Shown: positions 1 through 63,223, counted from the stretch's first letter. The stretch is 64,000 nt of DNA from Paroedura picta (GCF_049243985.1 NC_135386.1:8209501-8273500), one strand, 5' to 3'. The notes: generated by a model from the letters alone, not told the origin. Translations and numbers: made by a program.

Positions 1-419
1 ACACAGGAAAATCCACCAAGATATTATTTTTGTTGTTGTTATTATTTGTTTTAGACAACTGATCAAACATCAAGTGGACTCCCCCTACATAGTTCCCCCC
101 CCAAAAAAAAATCCGAATTTGAGTTGCAATCTAAACATGCTGTAATAAATGAACTGGTGAAATTGCTGCTAGGATAATGTTTGAAATGTTACCATTTTTA
201 AACTCCATATTTTTAAAAAATCCATAATCTATAATATATAATAAATAAATAATCTAAATTTCTGCAAATGTGATTTTTACCATGTGGTTGGTTTTGCCAA
301 GTTTGTGATGGATTTGAATGTTGCAAGCCGCCCAGAGCCTGCATACCAGGACAGGCAGGATATAAATAGAAGGCGAAATAAGTCGTAAGATAAATAAATT
401 GAAGGACAAATAAATACAC

Positions 420-600
420 CATCTTGGCATAGCAGCTTCCAATCTGGTAAACCAGGTTTGATCCCCCACTCCTCCGCACGCAACCAGCTGGGTGACCTTG
501 GCTAGTCGAAGTCCTGCTAGAGCTGTTCTCACACAGCAGTTCTCTCAGAGCTCTCTCAGCCTCACCGACCTCGCAAGATGTCTGTTGCGGGGGGATTCAA
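420..600 (+). repeat. MIR-like tRNA-derived SINE (family B), 3'-truncated copy
   Basis: Carries the family core: aatctggtaaaccaggttt (B-box region), agctgggtgacct and ctctcagcctca. It is the same family as the copies at 3139, 9822, 16344, 45408 and 52962. Confidence 0.7.
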
Positions 601-633
601 GCTTAATGCCGCGTGGGTCTGAAGCAGCAGAAC

Positions 634-715
634 AAATTTAGAGTCCAGGGACACCTTTAAGACCAACAACCTTTTATTCCGGGGATGAGCTTTCAGAGAC
701 AATGTACAATGTTGC
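634..715 (-). repeat. Interspersed repeat with GAAAGCTCA / TTAAGGTG core
   Basis: On the minus strand this reads tgagctttcag-type sequence followed by a ttggtcttaaaggtgtccctggactc-like end. Related copies lie at 18150-18245 and 38490-38590, with a tail at 46527-46566. The pattern is familiar from reptile genomes as the 3' end of a LINE-mobilised repeat; I cannot fix its family. Confidence 0.5.
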
Positions 716-1215
716 CGGGGGAGGAAAGGAAGGCGATTATAAGCCGCTTTGAGACTCATGAAAGCTGGAAGGGCCCCTCCAGGGTCATCTAGTCCACCCC
801 CGTGTACAGTGCAGGAACTCACAACTCCCAGCCCGCCCACAGGTGGTGAAAAAGCGGGTGAAAATCCCTTTAATATTCCTTTAATAAACAAATCCCTTTA
901 ATATTCCTTTCATAAGCAAAGACAGCGCCCTCCCGGAAGGCCGGCGGGCTAGGCCGCGCACGGTTGCTAAGGGCCCCGGCGGTTGCTAGGGGCCGGCGCA
1001 CCCTCGATTGCGGTCCGGGCGCTCCCCGTTCCCCTTCGCAGCGGCCGGCCCCAGCTCAGGGGGGGGGAAGCGAGCGCCGGCGTCCCATTGGAAGGGGACC
1101 GCGGGGGATTGTGGGAGAAGGGGGTTGGTTGGTTGGCCGGCGCGCGCCCCGCCCCTCCTCGCCTCCCTCCCGCCCCCCCCTCTCCCCTCCCCCCTGCGCG
1201 CGTCCTCCGGCCAAG

Positions 1216-20180
<18,965 letters not shown>

Positions 20181-20860
20181 AACCGAGACCGGGCTATTCC
20201 AAGACGTCCTTAAAGGCAACAACAGTGCCGTGATGTAAAACCTTTAAAAAACAAAAACAAAAACAGAACTGGGAATGGCAAAACTGCTGTCGGTTGGTGT
20301 GCCCAGAAATGATTTGGAGTTAATGGCAGAAGTGCTTTTTTGATCAGCTGGTTTGTGTTTTGCTGCTGCATTTATCCCAAGAAAAAAAAAACAAAAACAA
20401 AACAGCTTTAATCTCCAGAAGAAAACCAAAACGCCGTGGGATTTATGCTGTGTTTGACATCTGGCCCTCGCCACGCAACGCCCCTAATAACTTGTCCAAG
20501 GGCAACTAATGAGCGGAGGAAAGGTTTTCGTTTGTCATGAATATTAAACACACTGACACGTTCCTGTTGGTTCGATTTAAACATGTATTTTACCTGCAGA
20601 AGAAAATAAATCTCTCTCTCTCACACACACACAAAAATAACCTGCAATAACTTGAAATGCATACTCCCCTCCCCCTTTTGAACACGTCCCCCTTTTTTCT
20701 CATGTATAAATCGAAACGTTTGCTGCATTTTTGCAAAAATGTTTAATTCTCCAAAAATGTGTCCGTATATTTCTGTACCTGCAGTGTAGTCAAGGTTTAG
20801 AAGAAACCCCATGATTATGGTGGCATACTGTCACTTAGGTTTCGAGCAGCAAAAATAAAA
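20181..20860 (+). terminator. COPS2 3' UTR and polyadenylation signals
   Basis: Two AATAAA hexamers lie downstream of the COPS2 stop, at 20605-20610 and 20854-20859. The segment up to the second has no recognisable interspersed repeat apart from a short CT/CA run at 20611-20633, as expected of a 3' UTR. The Sauria-type SINE begins about 130 bp after the second signal. Confidence 0.6.
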
Positions 20861-20988
20861 CAGTGCAGTTCAGAAATGGTACCGTCCTTGTTTCGTGATG
20901 TATGGCTTCGTGTGCACTGCAAAGGCCTGAACCATCTGCTGTTGCGTAATCTCTGTCGGAAAAAAATGTGCATTATATATATAATGTT

Positions 20989-21256
20989 GAGCCTCTTGTG
21001 GCGCAGGGTGGTAAGGCAGCTGACATGCTGTCTGAAGCTCTGACCATGAGGCTGGGAGTTCGATCCCAGCAGCCGGCTCAAGGTTGACTCAGCCTTCCAT
21101 CCTTCCCAGGTTGGCAAAATGAGACCCAGCTTGCTGAGGGTAAAATGGTAATGACTGGGGAAGGGAATGGCAAACCAACCTGTATTGAGTCTGCCAAGAA
21201 AATGCTAGAGGGCGTCACCCCAAGGGTCAGGCATGACCTGGTTACCTTTACCTTTT
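20989..21256 (+). repeat. Sauria-type SINE, full length
   Basis: Head gagcctcttgtggcgcagg, gggagttcgatcccagcag, Bov-B-like tail gagggcgtcaccccaaggg then ggttacctttacctttt. It sits just beyond the second COPS2 polyadenylation signal. Confidence 0.9.
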
Positions 21257-21302
21257 ATATGTGTGTGTGTATATATATATAAACACACACACATATATAT
21301 AC

Positions 21303-21565
21303 ACACACATGTGGTCTTCCCAGTTGTGATGTATGGCTGTGAAAGTTGGACCATAAGGAAGGCGGAGCGTCAAAGAATTGAGGCTTTTGAACTCTAGTGC
21401 TGGAGAAGACTCTTGCGAGTCCCTTGGACTGCAAGGCGAACAAACCGGTCAGTCCTAGAGGAGATCAGCCCTGCCTGCTCCTTAGAAGGCCAGATCCTGA
21501 AGATGAACCTCAAATACTTTGGCCACCTCATGAGAAGGAAGGACTTCCTGGAGAAGAGCCTCATG
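21303..21565 (+). mobile_element. Bov-B LINE fragment (end of reverse transcriptase ORF)
   Basis: Translates as VMYGCESWTIRKAERQRIEA, then after an in-frame stop CWRRLLRVPWTARRTNRSVL and LKYFGHLMRRKDFLEKS, the typical Bov-B C-terminal region. At least one stop (TAG where family Trp is expected) shows it is dead. Bov-B is the presumed mobiliser of the Sauria-type SINEs, which share its tail. Confidence 0.85.
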
Positions 21566-22251
21566 CTGGGAAGTTAAGCTGTAGGAATGTTACGGAAGTT
21601 AAGCTGTAGCAGTGATTTTGTGGATGGCTCCACCTCCTGCTGGGGCCGAATTCCAAATGAGCTTGCAGGTTCAGAAAGGTTGAGGACCCCTGGTATAGAT
21701 TGACCAGCCGTAATCTCACGCAGATGTGACCACCGTTGACTTTGAAGGTTAACTCTGTGCTTGGGTTGTAGCCAAAGAGTTCTTACATCTGTTACATAAA
21801 GGCCAACAATGCAATACTGTCATTAAAAGAATTAGTTGCTATTTTAATCTCGCTCCATTGTTACTGCCGAGCTGGCAAGCCACGTTCAGAGGAGGAGGAG
21901 GATCTGGAATCCAACGTCGCGAGCAGGAATCTCTCTAGCCCTCCTACGCTGCTGACATGCAGATGGAAGAATTGCGGCAGTATAATTTAAAAGCACAGTG
22001 TTGTCGACCCCTCTGCTGATGGAAACAGCTGAGATAGGGAAGCCAGGATGAGAAGGGTTGGGGCTCCATGGGCATTAACAATTTAGCACACAGGGAATTT
22101 CTCGGTCAATAAAAAGTACACAGCCTTATATCCAAAGCAAATCACTTGGCGCAGAATTGTGTGCTCTGGATATCTGTAAACCAAATAAAAGGGTAAGGGC
22201 TAAAGGGTAGGAGAAAGGGCGGGCCCTGTCCAGGATAAAAACTCAGAGAAG

Positions 22252-22388
22252 AACTACTACTTATATGCCGCTTTTCTCTACCCAAAGAAGTCTCAAAGCG
22301 GCTTACATTCCTCTCCCCGCAACAGTCACCCTATGAGGGTAGGTGAGGCTGGAAGGAGGAGGAGGAGAAGAAGAAGAGTTGGTCTTTA
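22252..22388 (-). repeat. MIR-like tRNA SINE (family B), tail-half fragment
   Basis: Minus strand atgccgcttttctctaccc, caaagcggcttacattcc, then ggtgaggctgg joined to gaagaagaagagttggtct. That join resembles the dimer junction at 25480, 39480 and 60235. Confidence 0.65.
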
Positions 22389-23153
22389 TGATAAAACAGA
22401 TGTGAGCCCCATCTGGACCAGTCCGCCCCAACTCCAAAGCATGCTGTAATACCGCTCTAGAGGGCGCTAGAGCTCAGCTACTTTCTGCCTGGTCTGTAAC
22501 GTAGTTTAGCTTACCCCAGGCTGAACCTGGGGCACAGGTGGCTGCTGAAAGCAGATGAGGTAGGGAAGGGCTCGGACCGGACTCTGCCCAGGCCAGACTG
22601 ACCACGTCTTCTTCCTTCTGCCTATCAGTACCATAAACACCCATGGCCTGGCCACCACCCAAGTGGTTAGAACGTGCTGCACTGGCTAATACGATTACAG
22701 ACCGTGCATATCTTATGGATCGCTTCATGATGGGCCTGATGCTACCCACTCGTCCTGGATTCAACCCAGCCACCTCCCTGGTGTTCCACTGAGCGAAACA
22801 CACCCTCTGCAGAGCTACAGGTCGGATCAGCACAGCTGGCTTCTCGTTGGGGGATCCAGGCATCCCGAGAACGAGGCGTCTTGCCTTCTTGAAATATTAG
22901 GAAACCTCAGAAGGGACAGGCAGAGGATCAGGAGCAGGTCTTGGCACCCTGTTCTAATTTGGGCACATGTGCAAAAAACTGAATTGGGCGCAAGTCATTC
23001 TGTTCTCCTGTCTGGCGGTGGGGGCGGAGGGAAGCTTTCATTAGGAAAACACACACACACACCCCCCCGAAAAACAACTCTCACCACCAGAACTTGGAAA
23101 ATCTAGAGGAGGATCCATCTCAAAGGGCCAAAAACATCCTGGGATGCCTAACC

Positions 23154-23676
23154 CAGCCTTTCTCAGCTTTTTTTTTTCTTTTGGACTTTTCCTTCTTATA
23201 TTGTACTTTTATATGCTATTGAAGGCTTGTTGTTGTTGTTCTCAGCTTTTTTACCGTTTCACAAACTCCTGAAACATTCTTCAGGCTTTCAGGTGCGATG
23301 GTTCAGAATATGGTTGGGCAGCAGAGCTCTGGACCTGGGGCCCCTCCCCTCCCCACCCCCTCCAGGCCATGGGGGGATGTAGGTCGACATGACCATATAG
23401 AATCATAGGTAAAGGTAAAGGTATCCCCTGTGCAAGCACCGGGTCATGTCTGACCCTTGGGGTGACGCCCTCCAGCGTTTTCATGGCAGACTCAATATGG
23501 GGTGGTTTGCCAGTGCCTTCCCCAGTCATGACCGTTTACCCCCCAGCAGGAAGCTGAATCATATCACCCCATTAATGTTTAACAATTTTTTAAAAATTCA
23601 AATAATTAACTCTCACCCATTCGGGAAACCATCAAGAAACCCCAGGGTTTCACGAAAGCTTAGTTGAGAAAGCCTG
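23154..23676 (+). mobile_element. hAT-like non-autonomous element with nested SINE
   Basis: Begins cagcctttctcagcttttt and ends gttgagaaagcctg. Flanking 8-mers gcctaacc and gcctggcc are a decayed target duplication. It contains the family ggggcccctcccctccccac block and the gaccatata motif. A minus-strand SINE interrupts it at 23408-23556. Confidence 0.75.
23408..23556 (-). repeat. Sauria-type SINE, 5'-truncated, nested
   Basis: Only the tail half is present (ggtaaaggtatcccctgtgc ... taccccccagcaggaag). GAATCATA on both sides is the target duplication within the hAT-like host element, so the SINE is the younger of the two. Confidence 0.85.
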
Positions 23677-24079
23677 GCCTGGCCTGGCCTGTGTAGCTGA
23701 GGGATGCATCCCAACTAGGATGTTTTGTTTTCTTCCACTGATTTTGCAAGCAGCGAATGCTTGTGAACCCTTTGGGGTTATTATTATTATTTTGGATCCT
23801 TGCATTAAAAGCAGGGTCACTATTCTGTGTTGTTGTCTTCTAACGTTTGCATTGTGGTTGTATCTTAGGTCTGTTGTGTTTTAGTATGCTCCTGGTGTTA
23901 GCAGCCCTAAAGGTGCCCCATAACCACCGATAGGAGACAGGGGGGCAGGACAGCCAGATCCAGGCTGGGAAACTCCTGGAGATTTGAGGATGGAACCTGG
24001 GGAAGACTGGGACCTCAGTGGGGCATGCCCCACAGAGTCTGCCCTCCAAAGCATCTGTTTTCCCCAGGAACTGATTCCT

Positions 24080-24150
24080 GTAACCTGGCAGGGGCTCATG
24101 GGAATTGTAGTCCATGGACATCTGGAGGACCACAGGTTGACTACCCCTGC
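24080..24150. repeat. Single arm of the palindromic fold-back MITE
   Basis: Reads ggcaggggctcatgggaatt, gtagtccatggacatctgg and gttgactacccctg. The other arm is missing. Confidence 0.7.
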
Positions 24151-24159
24151 TCTTCTGTA

Positions 24160-24293
24160 CTTTCGCAGCATCTCTTGCAGGGTCCACCTATGAGGATTAT
24201 GGGTATTTTTTGCTGAGCTGCCATTGGACAGTCTCTTGAAAGCACGACTCAAGTCAGCTCTGAAAAACGGTCATTGTTAAGCAAGCCTGAATA

Positions 24294-24330
<37 letters not shown>

Positions 24331-25310
24331 CTTTTCGTTTTAAAGCGAGTGACCTTTATGTGGGTATGTATTACTGGACCATAAAAGAGGATCGCACAAT
24401 GCCCGTTTTCATTGTGGCAATACATTTGTCTTCTATACGACGGAGCAAATATCTAAAGAAAATGCCACAGCCATAACTTGACGGTCAGCACCATTGGGGA
24501 GGGGGAAAGCGTTCAGGATTCCTAACAAGCCGAACGGCATTCCATACGAAGACTCCTGAAGACCACGACAAAGGGAACGGTTGTTCCGTGAGTCTGGTCT
24601 GCAGCAAGCATTTTTCATTGGGTCCTCTGTCCAGGCGGACGGGTTCTCCCACATTTCTCAGGGGAAGAGCTGCGACCAGCTTTTTAAATAACTCGTTTCT
24701 CAACAGAAGCTCAATCGTTTGCAAATGCACCAGAGAGACTGTCTTTTACAAAGGAATTCAGTCGGTTTCGTAGGCAAGGCATGCTAAGTGATTTTAGACT
24801 TTTTGTGGGTCTTTCGAAATACTCCTCTTAACGTGCGGGACTTGAAACGCTGGCTGTAGCATTCTGTGAGTCTGGGCAGAAGGATGCCTTCATTGTAGCA
24901 GCTCGAAACCATTAATTCTGCAGCGTCAGAAGCACTAGAAAAGGAATAGGCTGGGGTGTTTAATGCCGCTCCCGGCAGAAGATATCGTTTATTTAAAGTC
25001 AGGCCCTGAGCACTAATTTAAGTAAAGAAATAAGCACTGTCAGACTTGGGGGAGCCTGATTAAGGCTGAGTTTTTTAAGTCTGTGGGCATTTTTGCTTGT
25101 GAGGCCTGAAACAGCTTGTTCAGGCACCATCGTTCCTCCAAAAAGACAGAATGCTCATTTGTATTACAAATGCCTCTCTTCAACTTCCTCTTCAGCGTAC
25201 ACAACAGCGAAAACATTAACCTAAATACCCCAGCAAAGGCTCAGAGCTGTTTTGCGCCTTGTGCATTAAATGGACACGTCTGCAGCATTACCTACCGTAG
25301 GATGTGGATG
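24160..25310. other. Intergenic stretch, mostly unrecognised
   Basis: Apart from a (CT)n run at 24299-24327 I see no repeat family or exon. It is the longest repeat-poor block of the spacer and a candidate place for conserved non-coding sequence. Confidence 0.4.
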
Positions 25311-25327
25311 GGAGAGTTACCTTACTC

Positions 25328-25755
25328 CTCTGAGTCAAAGAAGAAGAAGAGTTGGTTCTTCTATGCCACTTTTCTCGACCCGAAGGAGTCTCAAAGCAGC
25401 TTACAATCGCCTTCCCTTTCCTCTCCCCACAACAGGCACCCTGTGAGGTGGGTGAGGCTGAGAGGGCCCTGATATTACTGAAGAAGAAGAAGAGTTGGTT
25501 CTTAGATGCCGCTTTTCTCTACCCAAAGAAGTCTCAAAGCAGCTTACAGTTGCTTTCCCTTTCCTCTCCCCACAACAGACACCTTGTGAGGTGGGTGAGG
25601 CTGAGAGAGCCCTGATATTCCTGCTCGGTCAGAACAGTTTTATCAGGGCAGTGGCGAGCCCAAGATCACCCAGCTGGCTGCATGTGGGGGAGTGAGGAAT
25701 CAAACCCTGCTCACCAGAATAGAAGTCTGCCCTCCTCACCACTACACCAAGCTGG
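25328..25755 (-). repeat. Dimeric family-B SINE
   Basis: A tail-only unit (25328-25480) joins a full unit (25484-25755) at gatattactgaagaagaag. The full unit ends in the tRNA-like head accactacaccaagctggc. The same junction recurs at 39340-39765 and 60100-60522. Confidence 0.85.
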
Positions 25756-26039
25756 CAAAGTAGGGGTGCAACCCAGGACAAATCTCTCCCTGGCTATCCC
25801 TATGCCCTGACCTGAAGACTGTGATGAGATGCAAACCACCGTTTCTGAGATTGCATTTCCTTGCTGATGCGCAGTTAATGTGCACTCAGGTGCAAGGAAT
25901 CAGCTGGCTATCCGGCTTAAAATGTGTCACACGCAGCCTGGGTGTAGATCGCAGGCGTGTGTGTGCTTTTAAGAGAGACAAGTGCTATGGTATGCCCGTG
26001 AGATGTACACTCACGTTTGCCCTATTCTCTTGTACACTG

Positions 26040-26215
26040 TTATATTTTTAGACCACCTTTCCTCCCAGCAGCTCCTCCTTGTTCCACTTAATCCTTACAA
26101 ATATCCCCTGAACTAGGTTAAGCCGAAGAGAGATCCTTTTCCAAGGTTATCCAATGAGCTTTTGGACAGGATGCAAATTGAGACCTGGGAGACCTAGCAT
26201 AACACCCAAACCAGA
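26040..26215 (-). repeat. Old MIR-like SINE
   Basis: Weak match with tccacttaatccttacaaat, ccctgaactaggtta and ccaaggttatccaatgagc, the MIR core order. Confidence 0.4.
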
Positions 26216-26284
26216 ACAACACTTCTTTGGATCTGACCAAAGTATACATAGGAAATCTTGCTGGGCTTTAAAGTTGTACTAGAC

Positions 26285-26423
26285 CAGGAGTGGCCAAACT
26301 ATTTCTCTCCAGATATCCATGGATTACGATGCCTATGAGCCCCTGCAAATTGACAACACTCGCAGGGGCTCATGGGAATTGTAGTCCATGGACATCTGGA
26401 GGGCCGCAGTTTGACTACCCCTG
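26285..26423. mobile_element. Palindromic fold-back MITE, 139 bp
   Basis: Starts caggagtggccaaact and ends agtttgactacccctg. Target duplications are tactagac (26277-26284) and cactagac (26424-26431). The left arm is more decayed than the right. Confidence 0.8.
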
Positions 26424-26429
26424 CACTAG

Positions 26430-27270
26430 ACTCATACCTTGCACGTGGAAAGTAACTGGCCCAGTGTAATAGACCAAAAGCCATGGAGGTCCCAGCTGTT
26501 CTTTAGGAACCAACCGCTCCCCTAAGTTGTACTGCCTCAAACCCAGCAAACCATAGGAGTACCCATAACACCCCGGCAAAGTCGCCAGAAAACACAGGGG
26601 TTCTGGGATAGAATTGCACCGCAAATGAACCACAGCAGTTAATATATCAGGTGAGGCTTTATTTCAAGAAAAAGGTGTGTTGTTTTGTTTAAGCGCAACT
26701 TTTCAGACTTCCACATGAAGAAAAATAACAGCAAAGCTTAACTAGAACTCCAAAAGTCATTGCAGGCAGTTGAAGATGGATCAGTTGCAAGGCAGGTACG
26801 GAAAAACTTCCGGAAGGAACCGAGGAAAACAAAACAGTGAGGTTCCAGCATGCAAGCGAGATGCTGCTTTTTAAGGTCCAGGAAACATGTTAGCCCCCTT
26901 CTTAGGCCAACGACAATTATTCTCACACACAGAAAGAGGCCTTTAATGGCATTAAGAAGCAGAAGAACGTACAGATTGGAGCAATCATTATACTCTGGCA
27001 GACCTCTGATCAGGTGACTCCTGTTAACCTAGATCAGGGTGTCAACAGGTAAATCTGCTCAGAAGGTGATGTCATGGCTCATCATCCTACCTATGGGACT
27101 TCTAATTGGGAAGCAGGCCTAACGCCCACCACAAGGAGAATGCAGGAATAGTCTGTCCCCAACAGCAAATCAGCTACAGGTGCAAATAACAAGGGCAGCA
27201 ATCCTGGCTACCCAAACTGTTAACCCTTAAGCAGTGCTTCAACAGGGAGGGGAAACCAAGACCTCCAAAC
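26430..27270. other. Intergenic stretch, nothing recognised
   Basis: I see no repeat family, tandem array or plausible exon here. Confidence 0.4.
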
Positions 27271-27274
27271 CCGG

Positions 27275-27398
27275 CCAGCCCAATCGTGTCAGATTTTGGG
27301 AGCTAAACCCAAATCGGATTAGGGAAGTCCAGAGTTGCTATGCAGGCATAGGGGATGATCAATCGCCTCTGAACGTCTCTTGCATTGAAAATCCTGTA
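27275..27398 (+). repeat. 5S rRNA-derived SINE, decayed copy
   Basis: Eroded 5S head (gcccaatcgtgtcagatttt, gggagctaaaccc), then the shared tail atcgcctctgaacgtctctt and ttgaaaatcctg. Confidence 0.55.
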
Positions 27399-27399
27399 G

Positions 27400-27516
27400 C
27401 AAGGTAGCTAAACTGTGGCTCTCCAGATGTCCATGGACTACAATTCCCATGTGCCCTTGCCATGCTGGGAATTGTAGTCCATGGACATCTGAAGAGCCAC
27501 AGTTTGCCCACCCCTG
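27400..27516. mobile_element. Palindromic fold-back MITE, short form
   Basis: Arms ggctctccagatgtccatgg and ccatggacatctgaagagcc. The right arm contains catgctgggaattgtagt, close to the full ZNF143/THAP11 consensus. Confidence 0.75.
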
Positions 27517-28099
27517 CTTGGCTGCAACTCAACAGCAAAAATCAGGGTGGGTAGAGCTTGCATTTATAATCTGCCTTTCCCAGTGCCCCTCCTTAATACA
27601 GCCCCCACCCCACATGATTATTGTCCATTCCGGTCCCAGCGTCCCTCCACATAACCTTGTGGGGGGCCAAAGGGAACCCCGCCTCCCTTTTTCAGCAGAA
27701 GAAAAGCTGGTTGGATCCAGTCTATTATCATATCCAATTCTCAAAGAGCCTGGTTTATTCAGTCCCTGTTCCAGGTTCTGGCTCCGAACTGGTTGCACAT
27801 TCTGTTCTCGACAACTGTGTTGAGGCTTGAGATTAGACTTCCAGTGATTTAAGGACTTTCTGGCCAGCTGACTTTTCCGGTTTCTCGTAAGCCCAGGGTC
27901 ACATTCTTTCTTTTACAATCTTCTTGAAAGAGAGGCCTGGGTAGCTCAAAGTGCAGTTGTGTATGTCTTGCGACGGGGATAATTGTTAAAGCAGCAACAG
28001 GAAACTGGAGAAGAAAATACCCGTCACAATCTTGGCCACAAATAGTTATTGCCATTTGCAGGTTTTTGGTCACACTGAGGCACCCACAAACACCGCCCC

Positions 28100-28990
28100 C
28101 CCCCAAAGCTGGTTAGCTTGGTCAAAAATTATAATACTGGTTGTTGTGGAGTGGTGAATACTGAAATTCTAGCTGAGGACATTTTCTTTTTTGGTTATTA
28201 TTTTGTATGTCCAGTCCTGCCCAGAAAGACAATCTATATGGATTGGGTCTTGCTTATGTGAGTCGAGAAGATGCTGTGGTCTTCTTATCCTGGCCCCAAA
28301 GATCAATTGTCTCCATAAGGTCTAAATCCACATAAAATTGAAGATCGCCTCGGGCACCAGTTCTCCATTGCTTTAGCCCGGTTCTCAACTTGAAGAGAAG
28401 AAAAGCCATGTTACACGTCGCTGTGAACCTGGGTCTCTCCAGGTTCTTCTCCTCCCTCCCATCTCTTTGAGTGTCTCCCCCGTCAAAAAAAGGCACCAAG
28501 CTATTTGAAACCGGAACTTGCTTGCGTTACTCTATAAAGTGCCATCTCTGCTACTAGGATTCCTGCAATAATAATAACAACAACAGCATAAGAATAATAT
28601 CCGTTTAATTGTGAGTACTTGCAAAGGTAACGATGGGTGTTGGCGTCATCAGCGGGCTTAGCTGGCATATAAATATCAATGCAGCCTCATATTGTAAGGG
28701 CAGAGAGGCCATCAACAGGAGGTGACTTAGGGCGTAATTGGCACGGGGTTTCATCATGTCCACTTCCTATAAAATAGTCGATCGCTGTCACTCAGACTGA
28801 GCGGAGTCAGCTATTGGTCTGTTGAAGAAACCCCAGCCTTGCTTCTAAGCCATAAGGTCATGTCTGTAATCTCTACTCCTACACACTTTTGAACAATTAA
28901 CCTAGGGTAAGGTTGACAGTCTCCTGGCGGGAGAGACCTCTAGAGAGCTCTTGGAGTTACAACCGGGTTCCACATTACAGAGATCAGTTC
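28100..28990. other. Intergenic stretch, nothing recognised
   Basis: Only a short (ATAATA)/(ACA) run near 28565 stands out; no gene or named repeat is seen. Confidence 0.35.
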
Positions 28991-28996
28991 CCCCGA

Positions 28997-29090
28997 AGAA
29001 TCATAGAGTTGGAAGGGACCTCCTGGGTCATCTAGTCCAACCCCCTGCACTATGCAGGACACTCACATCCCAATCGCTCATCCGCTGTCA
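28997..29090 (-). repeat. CR1 LINE 3' end fragment
   Basis: Reads gaatcatagagttggaaggg, tcatctagtccaacccccTG and caggacactcacatccc. Confidence 0.85.
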
Positions 29091-29629
29091 CCTGTTCTTG
29101 TTCTTGTTCTTCTTCTTCATACCACTGTATTCTGCTATGTCAATTCAGAACTCATTGCAACAGGAACCGTGCACTTGTGTATGAATTTGGCTCCTTCTGG
29201 ATCAGAAATTCAGTCTTAACAGGTTCGATAGATGGAATTGGTCTGCCTTTACCCTGGCTGAACAGCATAAATTAGGTCCAGCTTTCTAAAAAAAATGTTT
29301 GACTAAATAGGGTTCTTGGAAGAAACCCAACATAACTTGATGTGTGCTTAGAAAGGGGGGGGGGGACACAAGCAAACAGATAATGGTATGCAATGCTTAA
29401 TAGTATTTTGAAACTTAAATACCTGATTTAGGTTAAGAAGCTATCATGAAAACTTAATTCAATCACCTGTTTCTCAATGCCAGACTTAATAGGCAAAATA
29501 ATATGACCAGATACCTATAATCACGGCTGTGATGACCTGCCTTATCTGAGAGGCATGACCCCTGCAACCCTAAACCTGAATACTCAGGTCTTTAAATCAA
29601 TAGGAGTCCACATGACTTACTCATGTATT

Positions 29630-29870
29630 GATCGATTACATTTTTATCCCACTCTTTGGCTAGGACGCTTAGGGTGTGTAGGTAACATGACCGTCTTAAT
29701 TTCACAAGAACCCTGTGAGGTAAGAGAGGCTGAGAGACAAAAAGAGAGAGTGAGGATTGGTCCAAGAGACCTAGCAAATTTATATATTTATATTTATATA
29801 TAAGAGACCTATATACAAGAGACCTAGCAAATTATATATATATATATATATTTAAATCTGCTTTCCCTTC
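29630..29870 (-). repeat. LINE/MIR-like 3' end plus (TA)n
   Basis: Contains ttttatcccactctttgg, ccctgtgaggtaagagaggc and ggattggtccaagagaccta. Two copies of aagagacctagcaaatt flank (TA)n repeats at 29780-29852, a local duplication. Confidence 0.5.
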
Positions 29871-30102
29871 CTCTCCTCCTTCAGCTGATGACAACGATCT
29901 ACACAACAACCCTAATCCCAGAGCTCTGTGGGACTCGGAAGCTTGCCCTGGCCTGGTGGGCGGGGCCTCAGCAAGGCCTGGGCCCGGCGCGGTTTCCCCT
30001 GGCAGGCCCGACGGTTGCTAGGCGACGCGCGCGCGCGGGCGGCGGCGCGCTTTAAAGCACCGCCGGACGCGGCGGCTTGACTCCTGCCGGCTGCCGTCCC
30101 AG

Positions 30103-30177
30103 ATGATCCCTCCCCCGCCGCGGCGCTTGCCCCCGCCCTCCTCCGCCTCCATCTCGCGCCCGTCGCTGGTGGCGTAA
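30103..30177 (+). other. Upstream ORF in SECISBP2L 5' leader (24 codons)
   Basis: An ATG at 30103 opens a 24-residue Pro/Arg/Ser-rich frame (MIPPPPRRLPPPSSAS...) that ends at TAA 30175-30177, 171 nt before the main ATG. It counts as a uORF only if transcription starts upstream of 30103, which the sequence cannot prove. Its start context (CCCAGATGA) is middling. Confidence 0.45.
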
Positions 30178-30348
30178 CCGGGGCTGCCTCGGGAGTCGCG
30201 TCAGTCGGAGCCGCCGCCGCCGCCGTCGCGCTGGGTGGGAGCGGAAGCCGCACTGCGAGGGGCCGGGAGGGGCCTTCGCCCCCCGCTGCGTCGAATCGGA
30301 GCCGCCGCCGCCGCCGCCGCCTCCCCCCCGCCCGGGCCCGCGGGAGCC

Positions 30349-62980
<32,632 letters not shown>

Positions 62981-63223
62981 GTGAGCGTGTTTCTTAATGG
63001 AACTTGTTTTCTTCCCCCGCCGGCCGTGTCATTCCGCTCAGGCAACTGTCTCATAGGCTAAGTAACCCTTCTGTCCGAGCACAGAAGGAAGTGATATGCT
63101 TAAGGGTCATTGTTGAGGGTTGGCATCTTTCATCTCCCACCCATGTCGCAGCAGGGGGCTCTGCCAACGCCCGGAGCTGCCTGGCGCTGCTGCTTCTCCT
63201 CACTACCTGGTTGCAGGGCCCTC

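Larger units (their letters stand above)
1..930. other. Upstream flank with old repeat fragments; no gene seen
   Basis: AT-rich sequence; about 322-412 looks like a LINE/SINE 3' tail ending in (AAAT)n. A MIR-like tRNA SINE fragment lies at 420-600 and a LINE-like tail fragment at 634-715. No coding exon is recognised on either strand. Confidence 0.5.

Noticed and set aside
1-960. First exon of divergent GALK2
   Set aside because: Expected from mammalian gene order, but no minus-strand ATG followed by GALK2-like codons is seen; it may lie left of the window.
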